This document shows positions 1-8,605 of a DNA stretch of 19,643 nt, in pieces. The position numbers and the translations under genes were made by a program. Under the pieces are notes generated by a model that was given only the letters and a program-made list of their open reading frames with translations, had not been told where the DNA came from and searched no databases. Source of the DNA: DASSKF01 sp035690725 (GTDB lineage: Bacteria > Actinomycetota > Actinomycetes > Actinomycetales > Dermatophilaceae); assembly GCA_035690725.1 (NCBI GenBank), contig DASSKF010000097.1, positions 1 to 19,643 on the forward strand, read 5' to 3'. Every line of letters starts with the position of its first letter. Positions within the stretch are counted from its first letter, which is position 1.

Positions 1-352
1 CGAGCAGGAAGGCCGCGAGCACGAGGGTCGCGACGGCGACGAACGGCCACGCGGCGCCCTGCCCGGTCGCGACGCGCAGCAGCATGCCGCCTGCGACACC
101 CCCCACCCAGACCGGTATGCCGGCCCGCACGCCGAGCGGCGCCGCTCGCCGCGCGAGGAGCACCAGGGCCCAGCCGACGGCGGCGCCGGTGAGGAACGGC
201 CACGCGGTCCCCAGGACGCCGAGCAGTGCACCACCCTCCTCGTGGCTGCGGCGGCCGAGGACGGCGAACAGCACCACGAGGGCGGCGTCGAGCACCGCGG
301 CGACGACGCCGGGAAGGGGGCCGTCCCGGAGGAGGCGGGCGGGGAGGGGCAC
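1..352 (-). CDS. DUF3054 family membrane protein (3' end outside window)
   Basis: The minus strand is open from a GTG at 352-350 to the window edge, giving 117 codons without a stop. The GTG is the first start after an in-frame TAG that is also the stop of the upstream gene, so the start is well constrained, although no clear Shine-Dalgarno is visible. The protein has four hydrophobic segments, at about residues 16-33, 45-66, 75-94 and 101-117. The pattern VLDAALVVLFAVLGRRSHEE, then GTAWPF and GMLLR, is what I associate with the DUF3054 family of small actinobacterial and haloarchaeal membrane proteins of unknown function. Family members are about 120-135 residues, so only a few residues should be missing. 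It lies 9 nt downstream of the broken EEP gene and probably shared its transcript. No function can be assigned. Confidence 0.75.
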   Translation of the reverse strand, partial: MPLPARLLRDGPLPGVVAAVLDAALVVLFAVLGRRSHEEGGALLGVLGTAWPFLTGAAVGWALVLLARRAAPLGVRAGIPVWVGGVAGGMLLRVATGQGAAWPFVAVATLVLAAFLL

Positions 353-361
353 GGGGCGACG

Positions 362-885
362 CTAACGAACGGCCAGGTCGGCCCACAGCGCGCAGTGGTC
401 GGACACGTCGGTGCAGGTGACGCCGGCGTCCTCGACGCCGACCGGGTGCGCCTCGGTGGCGAGGATGTGGTCGAGCTGCTCGGCCGGGTCGTCCGCCGGG
501 TAGGTCGGCCCGTCCACGAGGGCGCGCAGCCCGCTGTTGCGGGTGGCGGGGATCGGCGGCATGTTGAGGTCGCCCACGAGCAGGCCCGGGTGGTCGGCCG
601 GCAGCAGCTCCCGGGTGACGATCCGCAGCTGCCGGTGTGTTCCAGCGGCGCAGGAAGGTCAGGTGCGTGGCCACGACCGTGAGGTCGCCGGCGGGTGTGT
701 CGAGCCGCGCGGCGACCGCGACCCGCGGCTCGTCGGTCACGAGCACGGGCTTGGGCCGGCCGGGGAAGATGGTCGGAACCCGCCAGGGCACCGGCTGCGG
801 CGGTCGCACCCGCCAGGAGCGGACGGCATACCGGGAGAGCAGGGCGATGCCGTAGGCCGCGGTGCCGTCCCCGCCGTGCCGCGCA
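362..885 (-). pseudogene. Endonuclease/exonuclease/phosphatase (EEP) family protein, N-terminally truncated and frameshifted
   Basis: Read on the minus strand, 885 to about 640 encodes a typical EEP middle section (YGIALLSRY, then TFLRRWN). From about 634 the homology continues one frame over with RQLRIVTRELL, GDLNMPP, QLDHILA and the terminal SDHCALWADL, ending at TAG 364-362. The frame changes inside a short AC-rich stretch at about 635-641, where a single extra base would explain it. Conserved EEP active-site motifs GDLN and SDH are present. The N-terminal part, which should carry the metal-binding Asn and Glu motifs (roughly 80 residues by my estimate), is absent because the homology stops at about 884, where an epimerase fragment on the other strand begins. 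The product cannot be a functional phosphoesterase. Sequencing error could account for the frameshift but not for the truncation. Confidence 0.75.
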
Positions 886-1257
886 GTCGAGTACTTCGCC
901 CGGGCCGCCTGGGACCAGTACCGGCTGCCCTACACGATCGTGCGGCCGTTCAACTGCGTGGGCATCGGCGAGAGCCGCGCGCTCGGCGACGTCCGGGTCG
1001 ACTCGGGCAACGTGCGCCTGGCCATGAGCCACGTCGTGCCGGACCTGGTGCAGAAGGTGCTCAAGGGCCAGGACCCGCTGCACATCCTCGGCAGCGGGGA
1101 GCAGGTGCGCCACTACGAGCACGACGTCCGCCGGCGCGTCCCCAGCATCGAGAAGGCCAGGCGCCTCCTCGGCTTCGAGGCCACGACCAGCTTGGTCGAC
1201 GTGCTCGACGAGGTGATCCCGTGGATCCGGAAGGGCATCGAGCAGGGCACGATCTGA
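884..1257 (+). pseudogene. NAD-dependent sugar epimerase/dehydratase, C-terminal remnant with internal deletion
   Basis: The reading frame to TGA 1255-1257 encodes AVEYFARAAWDQY, then YTIVRPFNCVGIGE, SHVVPDLVQKVLKGQDPLHILGSGEQVRHY and finally RRRVPSIEKARRLLGFEATTS with DEVIPWI. These are C-terminal segments of extended short-chain dehydrogenase epimerases that act on nucleotide sugars. The Rossmann N-terminus (GxxGxxG) and the catalytic YxxxK are missing. In intact relatives I expect about 60 residues between the QVRHY segment and the HDVxRRVP segment; here they are directly joined in frame. It therefore carries two lesions, an N-terminal loss at about 884 and an in-frame deletion near 1117. 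An open frame can be read from GTG 862, but the first residues match nothing in the family. Not functional as an epimerase. Confidence 0.75.
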
Positions 1258-1266
1258 CGCGGCGCC

Positions 1267-1272
1267 TAGGCT
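1267..1272 (+). promoter_or_regulatory. Putative -10 element of a leaderless dop promoter
   Basis: TAGGCT (TAnnnT type) is followed by 6 nt and then the dop ATG at 1279. This places transcription initiation at or next to the start codon, as in leaderless actinobacterial genes. No convincing -35 hexamer is seen, which is common at this G+C content. Confidence 0.5.
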
Positions 1273-1278
1273 GGACCC

Positions 1279-2805
1279 ATGACTGTGCGACGGGTGATGG
1301 GCATCGAGACGGAGTACGGCATCTCCGTCCCCGGGGACCCCACGGCCAACCCGATGCTGCTCTCCGGCCACGTCGTGAACGCCTACGCCACGCACGCTGG
1401 TCGGCGGGCCGCCCGGGCGAGCTGGGACTACGAGGACGAGGCCCCCCTGCGCGACGCGCGCGGGTTCGAGATGGGCCGGCAGCTGGCCGACGAGAGCCAG
1501 CTCACCGACGAGGAGGACCCCACCCTCGCCAACGTGGTGCTCACCAACGGCGCACGGCTGTATGTCGACCACGCCCACCCCGAGTACAGCTCACCGGAGG
1601 TCACCTCGCCCCGGGCTGCCGTGACGTGGGACCGGGCGGGGGAGCTCGTGATGCGCGAGGCGGTGCGGCTGCTCACCGACCACGGCGGGCACGGCGTGAA
1701 CCTCTACAAGAACAACACCGACGGCAAGGGTGCCTCCTACGGCACGCACGAGAACTACCTGATGCGCCGGGAGACGCCGTTCACCGACATCGCCCGCGGG
1801 CTCATCCCGTTCTTCGTGGCCCGGCAGGTCATGGTCGGGGCGGGACGGGTCGGGATCGGCACCGAGTCGACGAGCCCGGGCTACCAGATCGCGCAGCGCT
1901 CGGACTTCTTCGAGGTCGAGGTGGGGCTGGAGACGACGCTCAAGCGGCCGATCATCAACACCCGGGACGAGCCGCACGCCCTCGCCGACCGCTACCGGCG
2001 GCTGCACGTGATCCTCGGCGACGCCAACCAGTGCGACGTGGCGAACCTGCTCAAGCTGGGCACGACCAGCCTCGTGCTGGCGATGATCGAGGACCGCGAG
2101 CTGCCCCTCGACCTCGCCGTCGAGAAGCCGGTGGCGACCCTGCACTCGATCTCGCACGACCCCACGCTGCAGACGAAGCTGACCCTGAAGGACGGCCGGA
2201 CGATGACGGCCGTCCAGCTGCTCTGGCTCTACTTCGAGCAGGCCGACCGCTACCTGCTGCGGCACCACGGGCAGGCCCCCGACGAGGACACCGCCGAGGT
2301 GATGACCCGCTGGGAGTCGGTGCTCAGCAAGCTCGAGCGCGACCCGATGGAGTGCGTGCGGGAGGTCGACTGGGTCGCCAAGCTCGCCCTGCTCGAGGGC
2401 TACCGGGCCCGCGACGGACTGGACTGGTCCGACCAGCGGCTGCGCGCCATCGACATCCAGTGGTCCGACGTGCGGGCCGAGAAGGGCCTGTTCAACCGGA
2501 TGCAGCAGCGCGGGCGGGTGGAGACCCTCGTCGGCGAGGAGGAGGCCCGGCACGCGGTGACCCACCCGCCGGAGGACACCCGTGCCTACTTCCGGGGCCG
2601 CTGCCTGGAGAAGTTCTCCCGCGAGGTGGCCGCCGCCTCCTGGGACTCGGTGATCTTCGACGTCCCCGGGCACGCGTCGCTGCAGCGGGTCCCGATGCTG
2701 GAGCCGCTGCGCGGCAACCGGGCGGCCGTCGAGGCCCTGCTGGACCAGAGCGCCGACGCCACCCAGCTGCTGGAGAACCTCGCCCGGGCCAACGGCGCCG
2801 AGTAG
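1279..2805 (+). CDS. dop: Deamidase of Pup (Dop) / depupylase
   Basis: 508 residues, the usual length for Dop. Dop converts the C-terminal Gln of Pup to Glu so that PafA can ligate it, and it also removes Pup from substrates. It belongs to the carboxylate-amine ligase/glutamine synthetase-like fold. The N-terminus IETEYGIS carries the metal-binding Glu. NGARLYVDHAHPEYSSPE contains the Asp (about residue 97) equivalent to the catalytic Asp of the family, and NLYKNNTDGKGASYGTHENY is a conserved nucleotide-site segment. Compared with PafA in the same window it has the extra segment at about residues 38-75 expected for the Dop loop, which distinguishes the paralogues. The ATG at 1279 is preceded by a TAnnnT element 6 nt away and no Shine-Dalgarno, suggesting a leaderless message. 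The gene normally lies just after the ATPase gene arc/mpa, which is absent here. Confidence 0.95.
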   Translation: MTVRRVMGIETEYGISVPGDPTANPMLLSGHVVNAYATHAGRRAARASWDYEDEAPLRDARGFEMGRQLADESQLTDEEDPTLANVVLTNGARLYVDHAHPEYSSPEVTSPRAAVTWDRAGELVMREAVRLLTDHGGHGVNLYKNNTDGKGASYGTHENYLMRRETPFTDIARGLIPFFVARQVMVGAGRVGIGTESTSPGYQIAQRSDFFEVEVGLETTLKRPIINTRDEPHALADRYRRLHVILGDANQCDVANLLKLGTTSLVLAMIEDRELPLDLAVEKPVATLHSISHDPTLQTKLTLKDGRTMTAVQLLWLYFEQADRYLLRHHGQAPDEDTAEVMTRWESVLSKLERDPMECVREVDWVAKLALLEGYRARDGLDWSDQRLRAIDIQWSDVRAEKGLFNRMQQRGRVETLVGEEEARHAVTHPPEDTRAYFRGRCLEKFSREVAAASWDSVIFDVPGHASLQRVPMLEPLRGNRAAVEALLDQSADATQLLENLARANGAE

Positions 2806-2815
2806 CGTCGGTGGT

Positions 2816-3238
2816 GTGACCGCCGGACGCTGGCAGTGGGCCGCCGTGGCGCTGGCCCTGCTGGCCAGCCTGTTCTGGGCGTTCGCCCCCGTGGTCGCCG
2901 AGTCCTGGGCCAGCGGGACCTCGTCCCCCTCGGGGGGTCACGTGGTCGCCTCCGGCTCCCAGCACCTGTCCCTGCTGCAGAGCGAGGGGCCCTCCGTCCT
3001 GCCCGCCCTGGTGGTCCCGGTGCTGCTCACCGCCCTGCCCCTGCCGCTGAGCCGGTGTGCCCGGCCGGTCGCGGTGGTCTGCGCGGTGCTGCTGCTGTTG
3101 TTCGTCCTCGCGGCCCTGTTCAGTGTCGGGGTCGGCTACCTGCCGGCCCTGGTCCTGGCGGCGGTGGCCGCCGTCCACGGCACGCCCGGTCGGCCGCGGC
3201 GGCCCCGTCAGACCGCGGTCGCCGACGCGCCCGGTTAG
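2816..3238 (+). CDS. Small hypothetical membrane protein between dop and pup
   Basis: 140 residues from GTG 2816, only 10 nt after the dop stop, so probably co-transcribed and translated by re-initiation. Hydrophobic segments lie at about residues 8-28, 60-78, 84-103 and 105-121, suggesting four membrane passes, with a Ser/Gly-rich extracytoplasmic loop between the first two. The C-terminal 18 residues are Arg- and Pro-rich and probably cytoplasmic. I recognise no family. The open frame, the third-position G+C preference and the spacing support a real gene. The pup promoter lies directly behind its stop. No function can be proposed beyond a membrane location next to the pupylation genes. Confidence 0.7.
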   Translation: MTAGRWQWAAVALALLASLFWAFAPVVAESWASGTSSPSGGHVVASGSQHLSLLQSEGPSVLPALVVPVLLTALPLPLSRCARPVAVVCAVLLLLFVLAALFSVGVGYLPALVLAAVAAVHGTPGRPRRPRQTAVADAPG

Positions 3239-3246
3239 GGTCGGGC

Positions 3247-3252
3247 TAGGCT
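3247..3252 (+). promoter_or_regulatory. Putative -10 element for the pup-prcB-prcA-lpdA operon
   Basis: TAGGCT, identical to the hexamer before dop, lies 8 nt behind the stop of the small membrane-protein gene. It would give a pup leader of about 80 nt. A second TAnnnT hexamer (TAGGGT, 3236-3241) overlaps that stop. The leader contains a small hairpin, GTCGG-CATA-CCGAC, at 3298-3311. Confidence 0.4.
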
Positions 3253-3339
3253 CGTGGTGAGCGGGCCAGCACCGCCGGCGGACGCGGGCGGTGAGCGGTC
3301 GGCATACCGACGAGCACGGTCGAGCGAAAGGTGGAGCTG

Positions 3340-3543
3340 ATGCCAGGGCAGGAGCACAGCAGGCCGCAGCGGCGGGAGGACGAGCCGGACGAGGCACCCG
3401 AGCCCACCGCGGCGCCCGAGGCCACCGTCCGCAAGGAGGAGCTCGACGACGACATCGACGGCGTGCTCGATGAGATCGACGACGTGCTGGAGTCCAACGC
3501 GGAGGAGTTCGTGCGGGGCTTCGTGCAGAAGGGCGGCCAGTGA
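3340..3543 (+). CDS. pup: Prokaryotic ubiquitin-like protein Pup
   Basis: 67 residues, close to the usual 60-70. Pup is an intrinsically disordered tag that is linked through its C-terminal side chain to lysines of proteins destined for the proteasome. The C-terminal half is conserved (DDIDGVLDEIDDVLESNAEE, then FVRGFVQKGGQ), and it ends in Gly-Gly-Gln, so Dop must deamidate it before ligation. The N-terminal third is hydrophilic and rich in Glu, Arg and Pro, as expected for the disordered entry segment. The ATG at 3340 is preferred over an in-frame GTG at 3331 because the purine run AAAGG at 3327-3331 lies 8 nt before the ATG and would overlap the GTG. The stop overlaps the prcB start (GTGA). 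Confidence 0.95.
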   Translation: MPGQEHSRPQRREDEPDEAPEPTAAPEATVRKEELDDDIDGVLDEIDDVLESNAEEFVRGFVQKGGQ

Positions 3544-4373
3544 GTCCGCAGTCCGCACACCATGACTCCCGACTTCCCGCCCCCTTCCTCGCCTCCGGGA
3601 CCTCCTCGTTCACGGAGTTCCTCGGGGAGCACGCGCCGCACCTGATGCCCTCGGGGCGCACGCTGCCCGCCGGCGGGAACCTCGACAGCCCGCACGGCAC
3701 GACCATCGTCGTGCTCCAGCACGCCGGCGGTGTCGTCATGGCCGGTGACCGGCGCGCGACGATGGGCACCGTCATCGCCAACCGCGACATGCAGAAGGTG
3801 TTCGGCGCGGACGAGTACTCCGCCGTCGGCATCGCCGGGACCGCCGGCGTGGCGATCGAGCTGGTCAAGCTGTTCCAGGTCGAGCTCGAGCACTACGAGA
3901 AGATCGAGGGCACGCTGCTGTCGCTGGAGGGCAAGGCCAACCGGCTGGCCACGATGATCCGCGGCAACCTCGGCCTCGCCATGCAGGGACTCGCGGTCGT
4001 GCCCGTGTTCGCCGGCTTCGACCTCGACGCCGGCACCGGCCGGATCTTCTCCTATGACGTGACCGGCGGCTGCTACGAGGAGCACCAGCACCACAGCGTC
4101 GGGTCGGGGTCGTTGTTCGCCCGCGGCTCGATGAAGAAGCTGTGGCGCCCCGAGATGGACGAGCAGCGGGCCGTCCGGGTGGCGATCGAGGCGCTGTACG
4201 ACGCGGCCGACGACGACTCGGCCACCGGCGGCCCGGACCTGGGGCGGCGGATCTTCCCGACCCTGGCCGTCCTCGACGTCGAGGGGCTCCGGTTCGTCGC
4301 CGAGGAGCACCTGTCCGGGGTGGTCGAGCAGGTGGTCGCCGACCGCCGTGACAACCCGGGAGGCGCCCGATGA
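3540..4373 (+). CDS. prcB: 20S proteasome beta subunit
   Basis: 277 residues including a propeptide. PrcB is the catalytic subunit of the 20S core and is an N-terminal threonine hydrolase. The processing site HG|TTIVVLQ puts the nucleophile at Thr54, so the propeptide is 53 residues. Counting from that Thr, Asp17 (in AGDRRAT) and Lys33 (in DMQKVF) fall exactly where the family requires them, so the subunit looks active. The propeptide segment SFTEFLGEHAPHLMP is the usual actinobacterial form. The GTG start at 3540 overlaps the pup stop by 4 nt and the gene ends in an ATGA overlap with prcA, indicating translational coupling and matched stoichiometry. Confidence 0.96.
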   Translation: MSPQSAHHDSRLPAPFLASGTSSFTEFLGEHAPHLMPSGRTLPAGGNLDSPHGTTIVVLQHAGGVVMAGDRRATMGTVIANRDMQKVFGADEYSAVGIAGTAGVAIELVKLFQVELEHYEKIEGTLLSLEGKANRLATMIRGNLGLAMQGLAVVPVFAGFDLDAGTGRIFSYDVTGGCYEEHQHHSVGSGSLFARGSMKKLWRPEMDEQRAVRVAIEALYDAADDDSATGGPDLGRRIFPTLAVLDVEGLRFVAEEHLSGVVEQVVADRRDNPGGAR

Positions 4374-5211
4374 CGATGCCCTTCTACGTCTCGCCCGAGC
4401 AGCTGATGAAGGACCGGGCGGACTTCGCGCGCAAGGGCATCGCCCGGGGGCGGTCCGTCGTCGTGCTCGCCTACGACAAGGGGATCGTCTTCGTCGCGGA
4501 GAACCCCACCCGGGCGCTGCACAAGGTCTCCGAGATCTACGACCGGATCGGCTTCGCCGCCGTCGGGAAGTACAACGAGTACGAGAACCTGCGGGTCGCC
4601 GGCGTGCGGTATGCCGACCTGCGCGGCTACTCCTACGACCGCGGCGACGTGACGGCGCGGGGGCTGGCGAACGCCTACGCCCAGACGCTCGGCGCGGTCT
4701 TCACCCAGGAGCAGAAGCCCTACGAGGTCGAGATCGTGGTCGCCCAGGTGGGCGCGGACCCCGACGGCGACCAGATCTACCGGCTCACCTACGACGGCTC
4801 GGTGGCCTACGAGGAGGGTTTCGTCGCGATCGGCGGGGCGGGCGAGCCGATCACGACCGAGCTGACGGAGCGCTGGCACGCACGGCTGAGCCTCAGCGAG
4901 GCCCTCACGCTGGCCGTGCAGCTGCTCGGTGCCCATCCCGTGGACGGGTCCGCCGGGGACCCGGCCCGGCTCGGCCCGGGCCAGCTCGAGGTCGCCGTCC
5001 TGGACCGCGACCGCCCCCGGCGTACCTTCCGCCGGCTCGGTGGCCACTTGCTCGACGCGCTGCTCAACCACGAGGATCCGACCCGGGACGCGCCGCGGCA
5101 GGACGACCGGACGCCGGGGCAGCGCGACACCCTCACGGGGGAGGGCGACGGCCCACCGCCGACGACCGGCCAGACCCACACCAATCCCGAGACCCAGGAG
5201 CCCGAGCAACC

Positions 5212-5215
<4 letters not shown>
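4370..5215 (+). CDS. prcA: 20S proteasome alpha subunit
   Basis: 281 residues. PrcA forms the outer heptameric rings that gate the 20S core and dock the ATPase ring or other activators. The N-terminus MPFYVSPEQLMKDRADFARK is the gating segment and first helix, followed by GIARGRSVVVLAY, RALHKVSEIYDRI and GKYNEYENLRVAGVRYADLR, all typical of actinobacterial PrcA. The last 48 or so residues (from about 234) form a charged, Pro/Thr/Glu-rich, probably disordered tail that makes the protein some 30 residues longer than the mycobacterial one as I recall it. The ATG at 4370 overlaps the prcB stop; a second ATG at 4376 is possible. The stop overlaps the GTG of lpdA, so the operon continues into a metabolic gene. 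Confidence 0.95.
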
Positions 5216-6612
<1,397 letters not shown>

Positions 6613-6641
6613 GCGGGCCGCGGCACACATCGTTTGCGGGC

Positions 6642-6664
6642 CTGTCGGTGGGCCGTGGCAAAAT
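6642..6664 (+). promoter_or_regulatory. RecA-NDp-like (PafBC-dependent) DNA-damage promoter
   Basis: CTGTCGGTG at 6642-6650, exactly 8 nt (6651-6658), then CAAAAT at 6659-6664. The RecA-NDp consensus of actinobacteria, recognised through the PafBC activator, is TTGTCRGTG-N8-TAnnnT. The match is 8 of 9 in the upstream box with exact spacing and a -10 with C instead of the first T. Initiation would fall near 6671, just before the ATG at 6674. A by-eye scan found no other TGTCRGTG in the window followed by a -10 at this distance. Confidence 0.6.
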
Positions 6665-6673
6665 TGCAGGACG

Positions 6674-8605
6674 ATGATCGACGAACCGGCGCCCGCATCC
6701 CTCGCACCACCAGCCCGGCGCCATCGTCGCTACTCCTCGCTGCTGCGGCTGCACGGCTACCTGCGGCCGTACCTCGGCCGCTGGGTGGTCATGGTCGTGG
6801 TCGCCCTGGTCGGCACCGGCGCGACCATCGTGGTCCCGCTGGTCACCAAGGCGGTCATCGACGGCCCGATCGCCCACGACGACCGGGAGGGACTGTTCAC
6901 CCTCGGGGCGCTGGCCCTGGCCCTCGGCACCGTCGAGGCGATCCTCGTGTTCATCAGGCGGTGGGTGGTGGCCCGCGCCACGCTGGGCGTCGAGGCGCAG
7001 ATCCGCAAGGACCTCTACGCCCACCTGCAGACCCTGCCGATGAGCTTCCACGGCGGCTGGCAGTCGGGTCAGCTGCTGTCCCGGGTGATGACCGACCTGG
7101 CCACGATCCGCCGGCTGCTCGGCTTCGGCCTGCTGTTCCTCATCGTCAACAGCCTGCAGATCCTCATCGTCACGGCGATCCTGCTGCACATGTACTGGCC
7201 GCTGGGGCTGGTCGTGCTCGGGTCGGCGGTCCCGATCGTGTGGCTGGTGCTGCGCAACGCCCGGCAGTACACGCGCGTCTCGCGGCAGGTGCAGGACGAG
7301 ACCGGCGACCTGGCGACCGCCGTCGAGGAGGGGGCGCACGGCATCCGGGTCATCAAGTCCTTCGGCCGGGCCGAGCACGTGTTCGCGCGCTACGACCGCA
7401 AGGCGGTGCGGCTGTTCGAGACCTCGATGGCCAAGGTGCACCTGCAGGCCCGGTTCTGGACCCTGCTGGAGGTGATCCCGAGCCTGACCCTCGTCGTGGT
7501 GCTCGGGTTCGGGGCGATCGCCGCGGGGGAGGGCCGGCTGACGCTCGGCTCGCTGGTCGCGTTCATCACCCTGATGCTGTCGCTGGTCTGGCCGATCGCC
7601 TCGCTCGGCTTCATCCTGTCGATGACGCAGGAGGCCATGACGGCCGCGGACCGGGTCACCGAGATCTTCGACACCGTCCCCGACATCCGCGGCGGCGGGC
7701 ACACCCTGGACCGGCCGCGGGGGAGGCTGCGCTTCGAGGGCGTCGCGTTCCGGTTCCCCGATGCCGACGAGGACGTGCTGCACGGACTCGACCTCGAGGT
7801 CGAGCCGGGGGAGACCGTCGCGCTGGTGGGCGCGACCGGGTCGGGCAAGACCGTGCTCACCTCGCTGGTCCCGCGGCTGCAGGACGTGACCGCCGGGCGG
7901 ATCACCCTCGACGGCGTCGACACCCGTGACCTGCGCCTCGAGTCGCTGCGGCGCACCGTGGCGACCGCGTTCGAGGACCCGACCCTGTTCTCGATGTCGG
8001 TCCGGGAGAACCTCACCCTCGGGCGCCCGGACGCCACCGACGCGGAGATGACCGAGGCCCTCGAGGTCGCCCAGGCCGACTTCGTCCACGACCTGCCGTG
8101 GGGGCTCGACACCCGCATCGGGGAGCAGGGGATGAGCCTGTCCGGCGGCCAGCGGCAGCGCCTGGCGCTGGCGCGCGCCGTGCTCACCCACCCCTCGGTC
8201 CTCGTCCTCGACGACACTCTCTCCGCCCTCGACGTGCACACCGAGGCCCTCGTCGAGGCCGCGCTGCGGCGCGTCCTGCACGACGTGACCGGGCTGGTCG
8301 TCGCGCACCGCGCCTCCACCGTGCTGCTCGCCGACCGGGTCGCCCTGCTGCAGGGCGGCACCATCACCCACGTGGGCACCCACGGCGAGCTACTGGCGAC
8401 CGTGCCGGCATACCGCCACCTGCTGGCCGCCGAGGACGACCTGGACACCGAGCGCGAACGCGGCTCCGGCGAGGTCGAGGACGCCGACGAGCGGCGTGAC
8501 CGGGACCGCTCGGCCGAGCGCCGCGCGCTGGACGAGGCGGAGCGCTTCGACCGGCGCGCCGACGGCCACGAAGGGGACCGGGACCTGCAGGAGGCGGGCC
8601 GGTGA
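6674..8605 (+). CDS. ABC exporter half-transporter with degenerate ATPase site (heterodimer subunit 1)
   Basis: 643 residues with a transmembrane domain (about 30-325) fused to a nucleotide-binding domain (about 350-580), the type IV exporter layout of multidrug and lipid pumps. Walker A is GATGSGKT (386-393), the signature is LSGGQ (489-493) and the H-loop His is 545. The Walker B ends LVLDD, so the catalytic Glu is replaced by Asp514, and the Q-loop Gln is replaced by Glu434 (AFEDP). These are the marks of the non-catalytic half of asymmetric exporters such as TM287/288 and TmrAB. The last 60 or so residues are an unusual highly charged tail. The stop overlaps the next gene's GTG. A PafBC-type promoter precedes it, and no good Shine-Dalgarno is seen. 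The substrate is unknown; export of a toxic compound is the simplest guess. Confidence 0.9.
   Translation: MIDEPAPASLAPPARRHRRYSSLLRLHGYLRPYLGRWVVMVVVALVGTGATIVVPLVTKAVIDGPIAHDDREGLFTLGALALALGTVEAILVFIRRWVVARATLGVEAQIRKDLYAHLQTLPMSFHGGWQSGQLLSRVMTDLATIRRLLGFGLLFLIVNSLQILIVTAILLHMYWPLGLVVLGSAVPIVWLVLRNARQYTRVSRQVQDETGDLATAVEEGAHGIRVIKSFGRAEHVFARYDRKAVRLFETSMAKVHLQARFWTLLEVIPSLTLVVVLGFGAIAAGEGRLTLGSLVAFITLMLSLVWPIASLGFILSMTQEAMTAADRVTEIFDTVPDIRGGGHTLDRPRGRLRFEGVAFRFPDADEDVLHGLDLEVEPGETVALVGATGSGKTVLTSLVPRLQDVTAGRITLDGVDTRDLRLESLRRTVATAFEDPTLFSMSVRENLTLGRPDATDAEMTEALEVAQADFVHDLPWGLDTRIGEQGMSLSGGQRQRLALARAVLTHPSVLVLDDTLSALDVHTEALVEAALRRVLHDVTGLVVAHRASTVLLADRVALLQGGTITHVGTHGELLATVPAYRHLLAAEDDLDTERERGSGEVEDADERRDRDRSAERRALDEAERFDRRADGHEGDRDLQEAGR

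Noticed and set aside
362..577. A 71-residue open frame on the minus strand as an independent small gene.
   Set aside because: GDLNMPP and SDHCALWADL are the C-terminal active-site motifs of an EEP protein, and homology continues upstream in another frame. It is the tail of a pseudogene.
537..2819. A 760-codon plus-strand open frame covering the broken flank and dop.
   Set aside because: It is out of frame with dop and with both remnants, gives Arg/Gly/Pro/Ala-rich sequence and has no recognisable domain.
3298..3311. Riboswitch or attenuator in the pup leader.
   Set aside because: Only a 5-bp hairpin with a 4-nt loop is seen, and it coincides with one copy of the enriched decamer. Nothing resembles a known riboswitch.
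3331..3339. GTG at 3331 as the start of pup.
   Set aside because: It lies inside the purine-rich ribosome-binding site. The ATG at 3340 has proper spacing and gives the usual Pup length.
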